DNA of 64,000 bases from Neurospora crassa OR74A (Eukaryota > Ascomycota > Sordariomycetes > Sordariales > Sordariaceae). The stretch covers positions 806,001 through 870,000 of the forward strand of contig NC_026502.1 of the NCBI RefSeq assembly GCF_000182925.2, read 5' to 3'. Shown piece by piece: positions 11,429 through 21,322 of the stretch (within the stretch, counting starts at the first letter, position 1; every line of letters begins with the position of its first letter). Below the pieces are notes generated by a model. It was not told the DNA's origin and ran no database searches. It was given only the letters and a program-made list of their open reading frames with translations. Position numbers and translations under genes: made by a program.

Positions 11429-12745
11429 CATTTTTTATATCTGGTTATCTAGTTACCCCGAATCCTTCGAACACGTTTGGAATGATTGGACCTATTATTT
11501 TTAACGTGTCGGACCGGTTATCGGAATTCGTGCAAGGCCAATTACGCCGGTCTTGATGTCGCAGCGGAAACGTTCGTCGGATTTCCTTCAGTTCGAGGAT
11601 ACGCGGGAAGGCTTTCATTTAGACCGGTTGCGGAGCCGGTCTCGCAATGTTGGAAAGAGGGCGTTAAGAGATAGATGTCATCGTCATCGTGTTGCAACCT
11701 GTTTCTGTCAATGTCAGTCAATCCATTTCCCTTTCTCGTGCGTGTTGATTCGGCTGTTAGCTCACCGTGTTTGCCGCTGATGTTTGGCTTGTTGGTTCTG
11801 TTGCTGCTTTGTCCGATGTGTTGGTGGTCGTCTTAGCCGCCCTGGATAAACTGTTGGTTCAGTGACCTACAATTGCATGGGCCTTCCTTTTGTTTGGCTT
11901 CAATTCGGAAGATGTATTGATCAAAGAGAATTGTTGGCGACGAGGCCGCCGGTGAAAATTTGACGACTAAATGCAGACCATGTGATCCGTTCTTGTCGAA
12001 TGTTGCAGAAGAAGGAGCGATTGATCTGTACATGAGCCGGATTTTCTCCTCAACCTCCACGGCAGATCTTATCAATAATCCCTAATCGAAAATTTCCCAT
12101 GTTGCCAAAATCGCCCACCGCGTCCACTTTCAACGTGGCCAAACATCGATTCTTACAACCACATACCGAGTTAATTGATAATTTCCCAAAGATGAAATAG
12201 ATGGTGGTGGATCTGGATCCAAATCGTCATGTACGTATTCAACTTCATCTGGTCAACAAGCTTCCAAAGATGATGCTCTTCAGATACTTTGGTAGTTACA
12301 TGATACATCGAGAACCACACTGGGAAGGGCAAATCACTCTGTTTCCGACCAGAGGAGACTTGCCTCTCTGTACAAATACCTACGTTCGTCCTAGACAAAA
12401 TAGGTGAGACCTTTGACATTATACCTTGGGTCCACTCCTACTACGCATCCAGCGACTTTGTTACACCTCTGATGTTGAGTTCTGGGAAATTGCTGAATAG
12501 ACATATCCAATCGGGACTCTAGCCGATGTCTTTTCGAATTGTTGTAAGTTTTTATCACAGTCTTGCAACGGCCTTTCTTTTTTCTTCTTCTTTTTTCCTT
12601 GACGAGTGGTAGCGGACTGGGTTCTCTAGTCTGTTAGTCGGTCTCATCTGTTTTGTCCCGGATGAGCTACGTTTATAATAGTATCGGGAGGTGGTACCAG
12701 AGGTAATTGGGATTTGTCGATGGCAGTTCTCACTTTGAAGTGTCT
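11429..12745. other. Intergenic between paralogue B and 5S gene 2
   Basis: About 1.3 kb with short frames on both strands (a plus frame at 12201-12407 and a minus frame at 11833-12075 look mildly protein-like). Neither can be tied to a family or to convincing introns. Gene remnants are possible. Confidence 0.3.
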
Positions 12746-12774
12746 TATAGGTTTTTGTTTTGGTTGCAATAAGT
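12746..12774 (+). promoter_or_regulatory. TATA-like upstream element of 5S rRNA gene 2
   Basis: TATAGG starts 29 bp upstream of the 5S start, the same spacing as in copy 1, although the surrounding bases differ. Confidence 0.5.
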
Positions 12775-12894
12775 ATATACGGCCATAGATAGTGGAAAAC
12801 TCGGGATCCCGTCCGCTCTCCCATAGATAAGCCACTAATCGCCTGACTAGTAGTTGGGTCGGTGACGACCAGCGAATCCCAGGTGCTGTATATT
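12775..12894 (+). rRNA. 5S ribosomal RNA, variant (minor) isotype
   Basis: A 120-nt 5S gene that shares the central region (GGAAAACTCGGGATCCCG through GATAAGCCA, then CTAGTAGTTGGGTCGGTGA) with the major type but differs in several helices. The changes are paired: the end helix is AUAUACGGC with GCUGUAUAU instead of ACAUACGAC with GUUGUAUGU; GAUAGUGG pairs with CCACUAAUC where the major type has CCCACUGG with CCAGUGAGGG; and CCUG pairs with CAGG where the major type has CCAG with CUGG. Such compensation implies a functional isotype, not a pseudogene. Neurospora is known to carry several 5S isotypes. A run of eight T follows. Confidence 0.92.
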
Positions 12895-13551
12895 TTTTTT
12901 CATTTTTGTTGACTTCTTTCCCCAAGATCGCTTCTGATGAGACAGATGTGTTGGTTGGGCATCTGGTCAGAAGAGAAAAAAATGCGACCAAAATGTTAAG
13001 CCCTAGCTAGTTTGTGAGGTGAATAGAGGAACAAGGGACAGGCTGGAGAGCTTGAGCTTACTGGTAGAAAGATTGTGAGAGAGTCAGGACAAAATCGAGA
13101 TTTCGGTCCATAATTGACTCTGACGTGTGTTGGCATGTTAGCGTATTACAATTCCGTGTCTGTGTGGTCAGCCTTCAGTTCATGATACAGGCAGTTTGCT
13201 TCAGTTCCGTCTTTTCCGCAGCATCGATAACCAATTTGTCGCTCAGCTTAAATGCTTGCCTCGTGCACTGATCATTCTCCCGTCAAGTTTGATGATTGTT
13301 ATGGTTGCTTGATCGTGGAAGATGTCATTCAGGCCGCGATGGTTGCTCAATGAGTGTTTCCCTCGACAATCAACTTCAAGCGACAAACAGTGCCGCTGAT
13401 GTATAAAGAACAACCGTTTGCCCCGTCTTCCAGCTGGTATATGGTGAGCGCTGAAGCACCATCGCCCTTCCGCTCTGAGTCCAACAAATTCTGCCTATAC
13501 TCACACGGCCCATTCAAGATCATCCAGAGGACTCAGCACATACCCATCGTC
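12895..13551. other. Intergenic, upstream of paralogue C
   Basis: The open frame of paralogue C extends upstream to an earlier ATG at 13399 (MYKEQPFAP), but the family-like N-terminus begins at 13552. The rest shows no feature. Confidence 0.35.
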
Positions 13552-14547
13552 ATGGCTCTGCCAGTGTCAACAGTCGCGCTGGAGATATTCGTAGACGCCA
13601 ATCCAGAAGTATGGTTCTCGCGGCTACGAGACCAAGCACACTGCAACGATCTCAACCGAGCAAAAGCGGCGGTACGTCACCGAGAAATTTTCCTCGTTGA
13701 TCTCCTGCAAAAACATGTCGGCAAGCCCGATGGTCATTATCTGATCTCTGCCCAAACACACCCTTCCTTCCCCAGGGTCTTGGCAAGGGCCATGTACAAG
13801 GACAAGTCCGCGATATGGTGTCTCCCCCATTGCAGCGACATCACCTTGTCCAAAGAGGAGAAAGAGGAAGTCGACTTGACAAAGCGATGCCGTGCTCAAG
13901 TAGAAACGATGTCGGAATATGACATGGTGAGACGAATGCATGAAGAGGGTTGGATAGAAGAGGCAGGCCGTGCTCCGGTGACAGTGCCTGGGCCAGAATG
14001 GCAAGTCAGTTTGCGAGAGGAGGTCGATGAAGCGATTGTTTCGGCCATGATCGTGGAGACCAAGATCTGTCAGCGTTTCCAGGAGGTTCGCAGAAGGGCC
14101 AAGATAAGCCCAGGGACGCTGCCCCTATGGGAGGAGTTGGAGAAGATTGAGGAAGAAATTCGGAAAGTCAAGCTTCTCAAGGGGCTTCTAGGGAGCCTGA
14201 ACCTTTACCTCAACAGCCGAAACAGGTCGCAATCTCCTCTGAAAGTATTGATGATCGACCCTATCAGGGCCTACCTCTCGGCCACCGTACACCTGTTTTG
14301 GGCCACAGCCAACCTCTTTCAACTGGCCTCCTCATCGTGTTTAGAGATTCCCAAGCCAAACAAGGCGAAGGTGAGATCAGATGGGGGTGGAATTCTGAGG
14401 CGATATGTGGCGGCCGTCCTGTGCGCGGAAAAGGGAAGCCAGATAATCGACGCCCAAGAGGGTAGGAAAAGGATCATGAAGACCCTCAAGGCTGGATCGA
14501 GAGACACCTACATCGATCCAGCATTTCATTTTGACGACCAGTGGTAG
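13552..14547 (+). CDS. Hypothetical protein, paralogue C of the local family
   Basis: A single exon; from the ATG at 13552 (MALPVSTVALEIFVD) it encodes 331 residues. An in-frame ATG at 13399 would add 51 residues; I prefer 13552 because its N-terminus resembles paralogues A and B. The C-terminal domain (about residues 215-310) contains LLKGLLGSLNLYL, PIRAYLSATVHLFWATANL and ILRRYVAAVLCAE, matching the shared pattern. It lacks the CaaX end of paralogue B. No catalytic motif is recognised and the function is unknown. Confidence 0.7.
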   Translation: MALPVSTVALEIFVDANPEVWFSRLRDQAHCNDLNRAKAAVRHREIFLVDLLQKHVGKPDGHYLISAQTHPSFPRVLARAMYKDKSAIWCLPHCSDITLSKEEKEEVDLTKRCRAQVETMSEYDMVRRMHEEGWIEEAGRAPVTVPGPEWQVSLREEVDEAIVSAMIVETKICQRFQEVRRRAKISPGTLPLWEELEKIEEEIRKVKLLKGLLGSLNLYLNSRNRSQSPLKVLMIDPIRAYLSATVHLFWATANLFQLASSSCLEIPKPNKAKVRSDGGGILRRYVAAVLCAEKGSQIIDAQEGRKRIMKTLKAGSRDTYIDPAFHFDDQW

Positions 14548-15028
14548 TCGGACATTGCTAGGGAACCTTTATCAAGTAGAATAGAGGCTGCAATTCATCT
14601 TTTTCTCCATTCCGTGCCCATGGCGACGATAGTAGTGAAGTGAATCGAGAAAGGCGACGTTGGGATGAAGTGCAGTTCAGCGGGACGCACTAACAATTAT
14701 CAGCGGCTCGGCGGCAACCTGCAAGCCCCGCGCATGGGTCACCCCTACTACCTGACCCTGATCTCATCGACCCACAGTTGTGGTTCCCCTGTAATGTGCC
14801 CAATCGGACCATCTGGTAACTGTGTAGCGTGCCAGCGAAGCGCGCCCCCAGCTCCAACCTAAACTCAACCTCACCTCACCTCTCCTTTCCGTCCTCCTCC
14901 CATTTCATACTGAGCATCATCAACCCTCTCCTGCCACCAGCCAAGAATTAAATCTCTCGACGAAGGAAAACCCACCCACCACCAGGCCACCAAACACATA
15001 GAAAACCAAACAAATCACCACCGCAACA
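14548..15028. other. Upstream region of the DUF2470 gene
   Basis: The last 170 bp are C-rich and A-rich with few G, as expected of a 5' leader. No other feature is seen. Confidence 0.35.
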
Positions 15029-15901
15029 ATGGCCACCCCCACCCCCACCACCACCAACAACAACAAAGACGGCATCGACCCCACCTCCCTCGCCCGCACC
15101 ATCGCCCACATGAACAAAGACCACGCCACCGACCTCCTGCACATGCTCATCCACTACAGTCCCTTGGCCCTCCTCCAACTTCCCCTAGATCTCGAAAAGC
15201 CCGTCCGCCAACTCGTCCGCGACCTCCGCGGCGAGGACGTCGACCTTCGCCTCGTCGACATGTCCCTGGCGGAACTGAAAGTGCAGACGCGCGCCAAAGA
15301 GGGCGCTTTCCAAACCAGGACGACAATTGCGCATACGATCCCCATCCATCCGCCCATGAAGAGCTGGGCGGAGAGGAGGGAGAGGTTGGTGGCCATGACC
15401 AAGGAGGCCAGGGAAGGGTTGGGGCTTCCTGTTGAGGGAGTGGCTAGCGAGGAGGAAGGGAAGAAGAAGGAGCAGGAAAAGGTTGGGAAGCGGGAGAAGA
15501 AGGGAGGAGGTGGTGCTGTGATTGATACGTACCTGGCGCCTAGACTGTTCTGGGATGGCGCCGTGGCTATTAGTGTTGCCTTCTTCTTTGGCTGTTATGC
15601 AGCTGTTAAGGGAGGGTACGTGGAGCAGGGCCTGTGGGCGTGGGAGTTCACGCAGAAATGGTGGCCTGTAGGAGGCGCGGATGGGTTCAAGTGGTTGGTG
15701 AATGCCATGTTCTGGCCCGTGTTGGGGATCCATATTGCCGAGATGGTCATGTTTGAGCGGACGAGGCTGGCGAAGAACGACAAAATTCTGATGGGCGGGC
15801 TGACGTGGTTGAAGTGGATGGTTAGCGTTTTCTTTGAGGGGTATATGGCCTTCAGGAGGTATGATGAAAAGGCGGCGGAGCTGGAGAGGAAGCAGCATTA
15901 A
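15029..15901 (+). CDS. DUF2470 domain membrane protein
   Basis: A single exon encodes 290 residues. Residues 18-110 form a DUF2470 domain, recognisable from IAHMNKDHATDLLHML and the following VDLRLVDMSLAELKV; this fold is shared with the C-terminal part of HugZ/HutZ-type haem-utilisation proteins. A basic low-complexity linker (about 145-170, EEEGKKKEQEKVGKREKK) leads to a membrane part with probable helices near 180-198 (LFWDGAVAISVAFFFGCYA) and 225-245 (WLVNAMFWPVLGIHIAEM), plus a weaker one near 265. The start ATG follows a C-rich leader. A link to haem is known for the domain family only; the role of the fungal membrane form is not established here. Confidence 0.8.
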   Translation: MATPTPTTTNNNKDGIDPTSLARTIAHMNKDHATDLLHMLIHYSPLALLQLPLDLEKPVRQLVRDLRGEDVDLRLVDMSLAELKVQTRAKEGAFQTRTTIAHTIPIHPPMKSWAERRERLVAMTKEAREGLGLPVEGVASEEEGKKKEQEKVGKREKKGGGGAVIDTYLAPRLFWDGAVAISVAFFFGCYAAVKGGYVEQGLWAWEFTQKWWPVGGADGFKWLVNAMFWPVLGIHIAEMVMFERTRLAKNDKILMGGLTWLKWMVSVFFEGYMAFRRYDEKAAELERKQH

Positions 15902-16547
15902 GTATGGTCGGATGACTGCCTCATGCGAAAGTAAGCAGTGAGATCCATAGGTAGAGAAGGGCCATACACATACAAAAAACGGACAGAAGATGTGCTACAT
16001 ATCTCTACTGTTGCCATACTCTGTTAGACGAAGCGTGTTTTGATTCTGGAAAGGAAACACACCCGCGACAATCTTGAGGGACCCAGAACACAGACATGCC
16101 CCCTATGGAACAGGCAATGGCTATCACTGCAGTCTTCCTCCCAGGCCGTACTCTCCTGCTTCAGTTGCACAAAAAGGCTTCTAATACCGTGGGGCACCCA
16201 TCAGTCCCGAGGACGTCAATCAGACAGGAGTAGCGTCATTACAGTATGGAATGGCCTGTTCATGTAGTCAGAGAGTGGCTCTAGGGAACTTGGCGAGGGA
16301 CCAAACAAAAATGACCAGCCTTCAACTAGCATCAAGGGCATCACCTTAACACCAGACACCAATTTTTTGGGCGCAACGACACAAAGGCACCGGCGCCAAA
16401 CCATCAAAGTCAAATGGTGTCATGCCCTGAATTATTAACTTGCCTAGTATCCTGACGGCAAACCACAGAAAAATACAAAGCGTGAATAGCAGCAAACGGA
16501 AAGCGGTTGAGGGGCGAGGGAGAAGAGGCCAAAACATCACTTGATGT
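15902..16547. other. Intergenic
   Basis: 3' flank of the DUF2470 gene and upstream flank of 5S gene 3. No gene is supported. Confidence 0.4.
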
Positions 16548-16576
16548 AATAAGCAGAGTTTGGCTGAGCGATAAGC
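16548..16576 (+). promoter_or_regulatory. Upstream element of 5S rRNA gene 3
   Basis: AATAAGCAG ends with the same TAAGCAG heptamer as copy 1, starting 27 bp before the 5S start in both. The remaining flanks are unrelated, so the motif is probably kept by selection. Confidence 0.6.
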
Positions 16577-16696
16577 ACATACGACCATACCCACTGGAAA
16601 ACTCGGGATCCCGTCCGCTCTCCCATAGATAAGCCAGTGAGGGCCAGACTAGTAGTTGGGTCGGTGACGACCAGCGAATCCCTGGTGTTGTATGTT
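16577..16696 (+). rRNA. 5S ribosomal RNA (major type), copy 3
   Basis: A 120-nt sequence identical to copy 1 at 7698. It lies about 210 bp beyond the 3' end of the minus-strand debranching-enzyme gene, facing it. It is followed by T-rich sequence (CGTTTTTTG, then TTTTTTT) that can serve as a polymerase III terminator. Confidence 0.95.
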
Positions 16697-16905
16697 TCGT
16701 TTTTTGTCCTTTGCTTTTTTTCTACGCTGTCTTTCATGAACAGCAAGAGAGTTGCAAGAGAAAGAACAGAAGGAAAAGTCCTGCCACCGGAGCAAGACGT
16801 GGTATTGATGGTGCTGATATGGGGTTGAACGGGGAGGAGGAAGAAGGCTACAAAAATAGATCAAATCACTCGTGCACTTCGACAATTCCACCACACAATC
16901 ATCCG

Positions 16906-18822
16906 TTACCATCCACCGCGTCCCCTACCTCTACCCCTACCACCGCCTCCTCCCCTTCCTCCTCCACCTCCTCGCCCTCCACGTCCGCCTCTCCATCCTC
17001 CTCCTCCTCCCCCACCACCGCCGCGTCCACCACCTCTATGCCCACCACCACGTCCACCAAACCTCTCCGCCATCGGCCTCGGCCCCTGCACCCTCCTCCC
17101 TTCCCTCTCCTCCTCACTAGCATCCCAATAATTCTCCACCCCCAACAGCCGACAAAACTCGGCCGTATGCGGATTCGTATACTCCACCGGCATCTCATCT
17201 GTCATATTTCCCGTTTCCGGCCTGTTGACCAAATCGATCGGCGGCGCCGTTTGCACAAAATCCTCCGGCACTAGCAACTTATCGCCCGTAATGTGCTCAT
17301 CTACCCATTTTCTCGCTTCCTCGATCAAGGGCTTGTAGCCAGCTTCGCCGAGGTCCACGGGAATGGGGGCGTTGGGGTGCGAAGGGCAGTGTTTGCCGAC
17401 GGCAGAGCGGAGGAGAGGGTGGAAGGCGAGGGTTATGGAGAGCCATTCTGGGTCGTAGGAGAGGCGGAGGGGACGTTGTAATTCTTTGGGTGAAGGGTTG
17501 ATGGGTTCGATCTCGGCTAGTTGGAGGAATTTGCGGCCGGGAAGACATTTGTCGAGGGAAAGGAAGCGGACGGTGGTGTTGGTTATTGTTGGGGGAACCG
17601 GTTGGCCGGGTTTGGGCTTGTTGCCGCTGTTGCCGCCGTGGGGTTGGGCGTTGTAAGAGGATTGGGGGTTGGGATTCGAAAAGGACGCTGGGAGGAGAGA
17701 GCGGAGGGCTTCAGTTGGGTCTTCTTCTTCGGTGACGGCGGCAGCGGGGGCTGCCGATGTGGGAGCAGGTTGTGAAGGCGCTGTAGGCGCAACTTCATCG
17801 TCATCGAGATCAATCTCATCGGGGTTTGAGGTCGCTACGGGTGCTGCTGTTTGCTGGGGTGCTGGCGCGGGTTCGTCCTCCATGTCAAGATCTATCTCGT
17901 CAGGGTTCGCGGCCGCTGGTGCAGGTTGCTGCTCTTGGGGCTGAGGAACGGCTGTCTCCTCTGGTTTCGTTGTCTCTCCTCCGTCACTAGTCGTCTCCTT
18001 CGGCAGATCATACGTCTTGATAGCCGAGTACTTGCAATGCAGATGTGCCGAAAACCAGTAAGGTGGCCTCAGCCTATCCATCACATACTCGGCCGCCTGA
18101 TTTCCCAGCGATCCATCAGCCGACTCCCTCTCAAAATCCGGCTTCATATTCCAGAGGTGTTTGGTGTTTCCATGCTTCTCAATGGCCCTTGGCCAGTCGT
18201 GGCTGATGCCGATATCCACCTGGGTTTGCAGTTGCAACAGTTTGCGAACATCGATCTCACGGACGTGGTAGAAGCTCTTGACGTCGTCGTCGTTGAATGG
18301 TAGGCGCTCGTGATGCGCCTTGCGGTAATTGTATCCCTTCCAGATACCACTCATCCCCGCAATGCGCAGGGGACCCAACCGAAGCACATTGGCGGCGCCC
18401 ATGTAGTAGATGTTAGGGCACACCCAGCCGCCGTAGTACAGCTCCCACAAGTGTGAAGCAGCCTCGTGGTTGCCGGCGACGAAGATGGTCAGGTATGGCG
18501 CCTTCCGGACGCCGCTGTAATATTCGTGGAAATCCCCGAGTTCGCGGTACTTCTTGGGTACAGACATGGCGTTCAGATCAGCAGCGTTGCGGACGGCTTG
18601 AAAATCGCCTCCGATGATGAGGAGGTCGACGCCGTCCCATCCGCGCTCCTTGGCCGATTTTTCAGTGGCAGCGTAAATGGCGTTGAGTGTGCCATGACCC
18701 TGGGATTGGCGTTAGGATTGGGTTCAGTCAACTGGTGGTGTAGGGGAGATGGTAAAACTCACACAACCCTCTACGGCAATGCGTACGCCCTGTTGGGTCG
18801 TGGTCTGGATGTCGATACTCAT
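16906..18822 (-). CDS. dbr1: RNA lariat debranching enzyme
   Basis: Hydrolyses the 2'-5' bond of excised intron lariats in the nucleus. Two exons, 18822-18763 and 18699-16906, give 617 residues; the first ends in EGC at a GTGAGT donor and the second opens GHG, so the metal-binding EGCGHG motif spans the splice (C20 and H22, the usual Dbr1 Cys/His pair). Other metallophosphatase motifs follow in order: GGDFQAVRN, VAGNHEA, ISHDWP and SAHLHCKYSA. A Dbr1 C-terminal domain follows, interrupted by long acidic P/A/D linkers containing a repeated NPDEIDLD unit, and the protein ends in an RGG/G-rich tail. It is longer than the yeast enzyme because of these linkers. Confidence 0.95.
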
Positions 18823-19079
18823 GGCGATGCGACTCGAGGGTGGCCGATGGAAAAACCTTTGGATTGTTCTTTTTTGTTGTGTTCAAGCCAGGGGAATTCG
18901 GCGTGAGTTTCTGAACATTCAAGTGATGGATTTTGGTATCCCTGACCCAGGCGATGAGGTTGACGAAATTGGAGAGAAGTTCAATGGTTTTGGTGTTGAG
19001 GTTCTTCAGTTTCACTGCAGTTGCCTGCACTTCAAACACTCACAGTGCCGTGCAGTTTTCCCCACTATCAAACTTCTTG
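18823..19079. other. Upstream region of dbr1
   Basis: Short region between the dbr1 start and the left arm of the inverted-repeat element; likely the dbr1 promoter. No motif stands out. Confidence 0.35.
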
Positions 19080-19389
19080 TTCCCACACTCAATCGCCTGT
19101 GCAGTCTTGGCGGATGTGTGTGTGTACACGCACACACGACTTTTTGGCAAAACGGACCATCGAAACGAAAGACGAAGATGAAGAAATTCAATTATACTAT
19201 AGAAAAGATTATTGTCTTAGTAGTCTTAGGTACGCCGATTCTAAAATTTGAGTCCATTTTCTTTTATCTCTTCGTTTGGTAGAGATATAAGCAAACGAAA
19301 TCTTATCGATAGTCCGTTTTGCCAAAAAGTCGTGTGTGCGTGTACACACACACGTCCGCCAAGACTGCACAGGCGATTGAGTGTGGGAA
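19080..19389. mobile_element. MITE-like element with 83-bp inverted repeats
   Basis: Two arms, 19080-19162 and 19307-19389, are inverted copies differing at two positions by direct reading. Each starts TTCCCACACTCAATCGCCTG at its outer end and contains an alternating GTGTGTGTACACGCACACAC stretch that is itself nearly palindromic. The 144-bp interior is A/T-rich and codes for nothing. Both differences are C/T transitions. Clear target-site duplications were not found. A non-autonomous DNA transposon is most likely; a transcript would fold into a long hairpin. The arms are too short to be good targets of repeat-induced point mutation. Confidence 0.7.
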
Positions 19390-19931
19390 TGACCCACTTA
19401 TCAACAGTGCGCGGCCCTCATACAAGTACGTCCCCGTCTCGACTTTCCGTTGTCCTTTCAACTGTCAAACATCCAGACACCAAGTCTTACACTCGTATGA
19501 AATTTGACTTTATTTCTACATCACATCGCAATATCCCGCAGCCAGTCGCTATAAGGTTGTGTCACTAGTATAGATGGCCTTTTCCAAGCCAAGAATGGCT
19601 TTTGTCAGCAGCCCGGAACGGTCCCCGAGATTGCCCGGGTAGTCATCGGGGTTCAACTGCCGGATTCAGCCGCATCTCGGTATATATATATATAAATCAC
19701 CACGAGCATATATCATCGCCAGACTCCCAGGTGTGATGACCAGGTATCTCCAGGCCTACTTCCGACGATATCAGCATTCTTTTTCTTTGGTCTCATACCA
19801 TTGACTCTGAAGCCCGACCCAATCCAATAAATCAGCAACTCCCCGCTCGAAGACCGAATACAGTACCCAACAACCGCATTTTCCTCTCTTACTCTTGATA
19901 ACTCACATCTCCCTCCCTCCCATTAACCAAA
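19390..19931. other. Upstream region of the alpha/beta hydrolase gene
   Basis: Contains a (TA)n stretch at about 19679-19694 and no gene. Confidence 0.35.
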
Positions 19932-21322
19932 ATGTCCTTCCTCAACCTCAACCTCAACCTCAACCTCACTTACCAAAACATCCACTTCCGCCACCCTTCC
20001 TCTTCTTCTTCCCCTCCCATCCCCTTACCCCCCCTTCCCCCGGGGATCTCCCGCTCCTTCATCCCCACCCCCCACGGTGACCTCGAGATTCTTCATACCG
20101 CCACCACCACCACCACCTCCTCCTCCTCCCAACAACCAGCCCTCTTCTTCATCCACGGCGGCATGGGTTCCGCCTCCGTCTGGCTCGAGTACCTCTCCTT
20201 CTTTTCCGAACAACAACAGCAACAACAACAAAATATCCCTTGCTACGCCATCTCCATGCGCGGCCACGGCGGGAGTTGGTACCCTTCTTATTTGCGGATG
20301 GTGTACGGGACGACCAAGGGGGATTTGACGGGGGATGTGGTGAGTGGGATTCGATGGGCTGTTGATAGGGAGCGGGGACAGCGGAAGCAGCTGCAGCAGC
20401 TGGGCCGGGAAGGGATTAAAGGTCAAGGGAAGGAGGGTAGGGGAGGAGAAGAATGGGAAGAGGTGGAAATGGTACTAATCGGCCATTCCAGCGGTGGAGG
20501 TCTGGCGCAGTACATTCTCAGCGCAGGTCTTCTGGGTGGATTGGGAGTGAAGATCAAGGGACTGGTGTTGATGGGTGCTGTGCCTGGGTTTGGATCGTAT
20601 GTTTTTTTTTTTTTTTTCCTCTCCTCTCCTATTTGTTTCCCCCCTTTTCTTCTTCTTCCAGTCCGAAAACTAACAAACCCAGCATCCCCATCTACCTAAC
20701 CTGGTTCCGTCTCGACCCCCTCTTCGCCCTCCGCCTCCTCCTCCACTTAGGCCACCCCAACTCCCCGCTCTCTCACCCCTCCCTCGTCCGCCTTATCTTT
20801 TTTTCCAGCAACGACCTCCTCCCCGACTCGTATCTCTCGAGATTCATGTCCTTCATGAGCCGCTACGAGTCCCTTCTCTGGCCATTAGGCATGGCCCGGT
20901 CTTTTGCTGATCCCAAGAAAGTACTGCTGCGGATATCTGGCTGGGAGGAAACAACAACCAAACAAGAACAGAAGCAGGGCCAAGAAGAGAGGGTCCTTGT
21001 GATTGCGGGCCAAAGAGACAAAATCATGACGCAGCCTATTATGCAACGGCTTGCAGACTGGTATCGCGCTGCCTATCAGAGGTTGGTGGTGGAGGAGAAG
21101 AAGATTGATGGGGTGATGGTAGGAAGTGGTGAGAATGAGACGGTGGATGAGGAGGTGGAGGTGGAGGTTGAGGTGGAGGGTTCAGGGGGATTCAAAGACA
21201 CAGCGGGGAGAGGGGTCAGGTTCGCACTCGTTCCTGGGGCAGGACATCATTGCCAGAATGATGTAGGTTGGGAGGTCGGGGCGAGGAAGGTATTGGCGTT
21301 TTATCGGCAGCTGCTTCGATAA
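19932..21322 (+). CDS. Alpha/beta hydrolase fold protein
   Basis: Two exons, 19932-20596 and 20683-21322, give 434 residues. The fold is shown by FFIHGGMGSASVW (oxyanion region, about residue 75), LIGHSSGGGLAQY with the nucleophile elbow G-H-S-S-G (about 187), an acid candidate in VIAGQRDKIM and the catalytic His in VPGAGHHCQND near the C-terminus. The N-terminus carries a tandem LN repeat from a CTCAAC hexamer repeat, and a polyQ run lies near residue 95. A second in-frame acceptor at 20662 would add seven residues (SPKTNKP); I prefer 20683 because a CTAAC branch-like site precedes it. Substrate unknown; an esterase or lipase-like role is inferred. Confidence 0.85.

Noticed and set aside
12201-12407. 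68-codon frame and, on the other strand, 11833-12075, with a vague H-L-V-x-K similarity
   Set aside because: Resemblance is too short and gapped to claim; no introns or starts support a gene.
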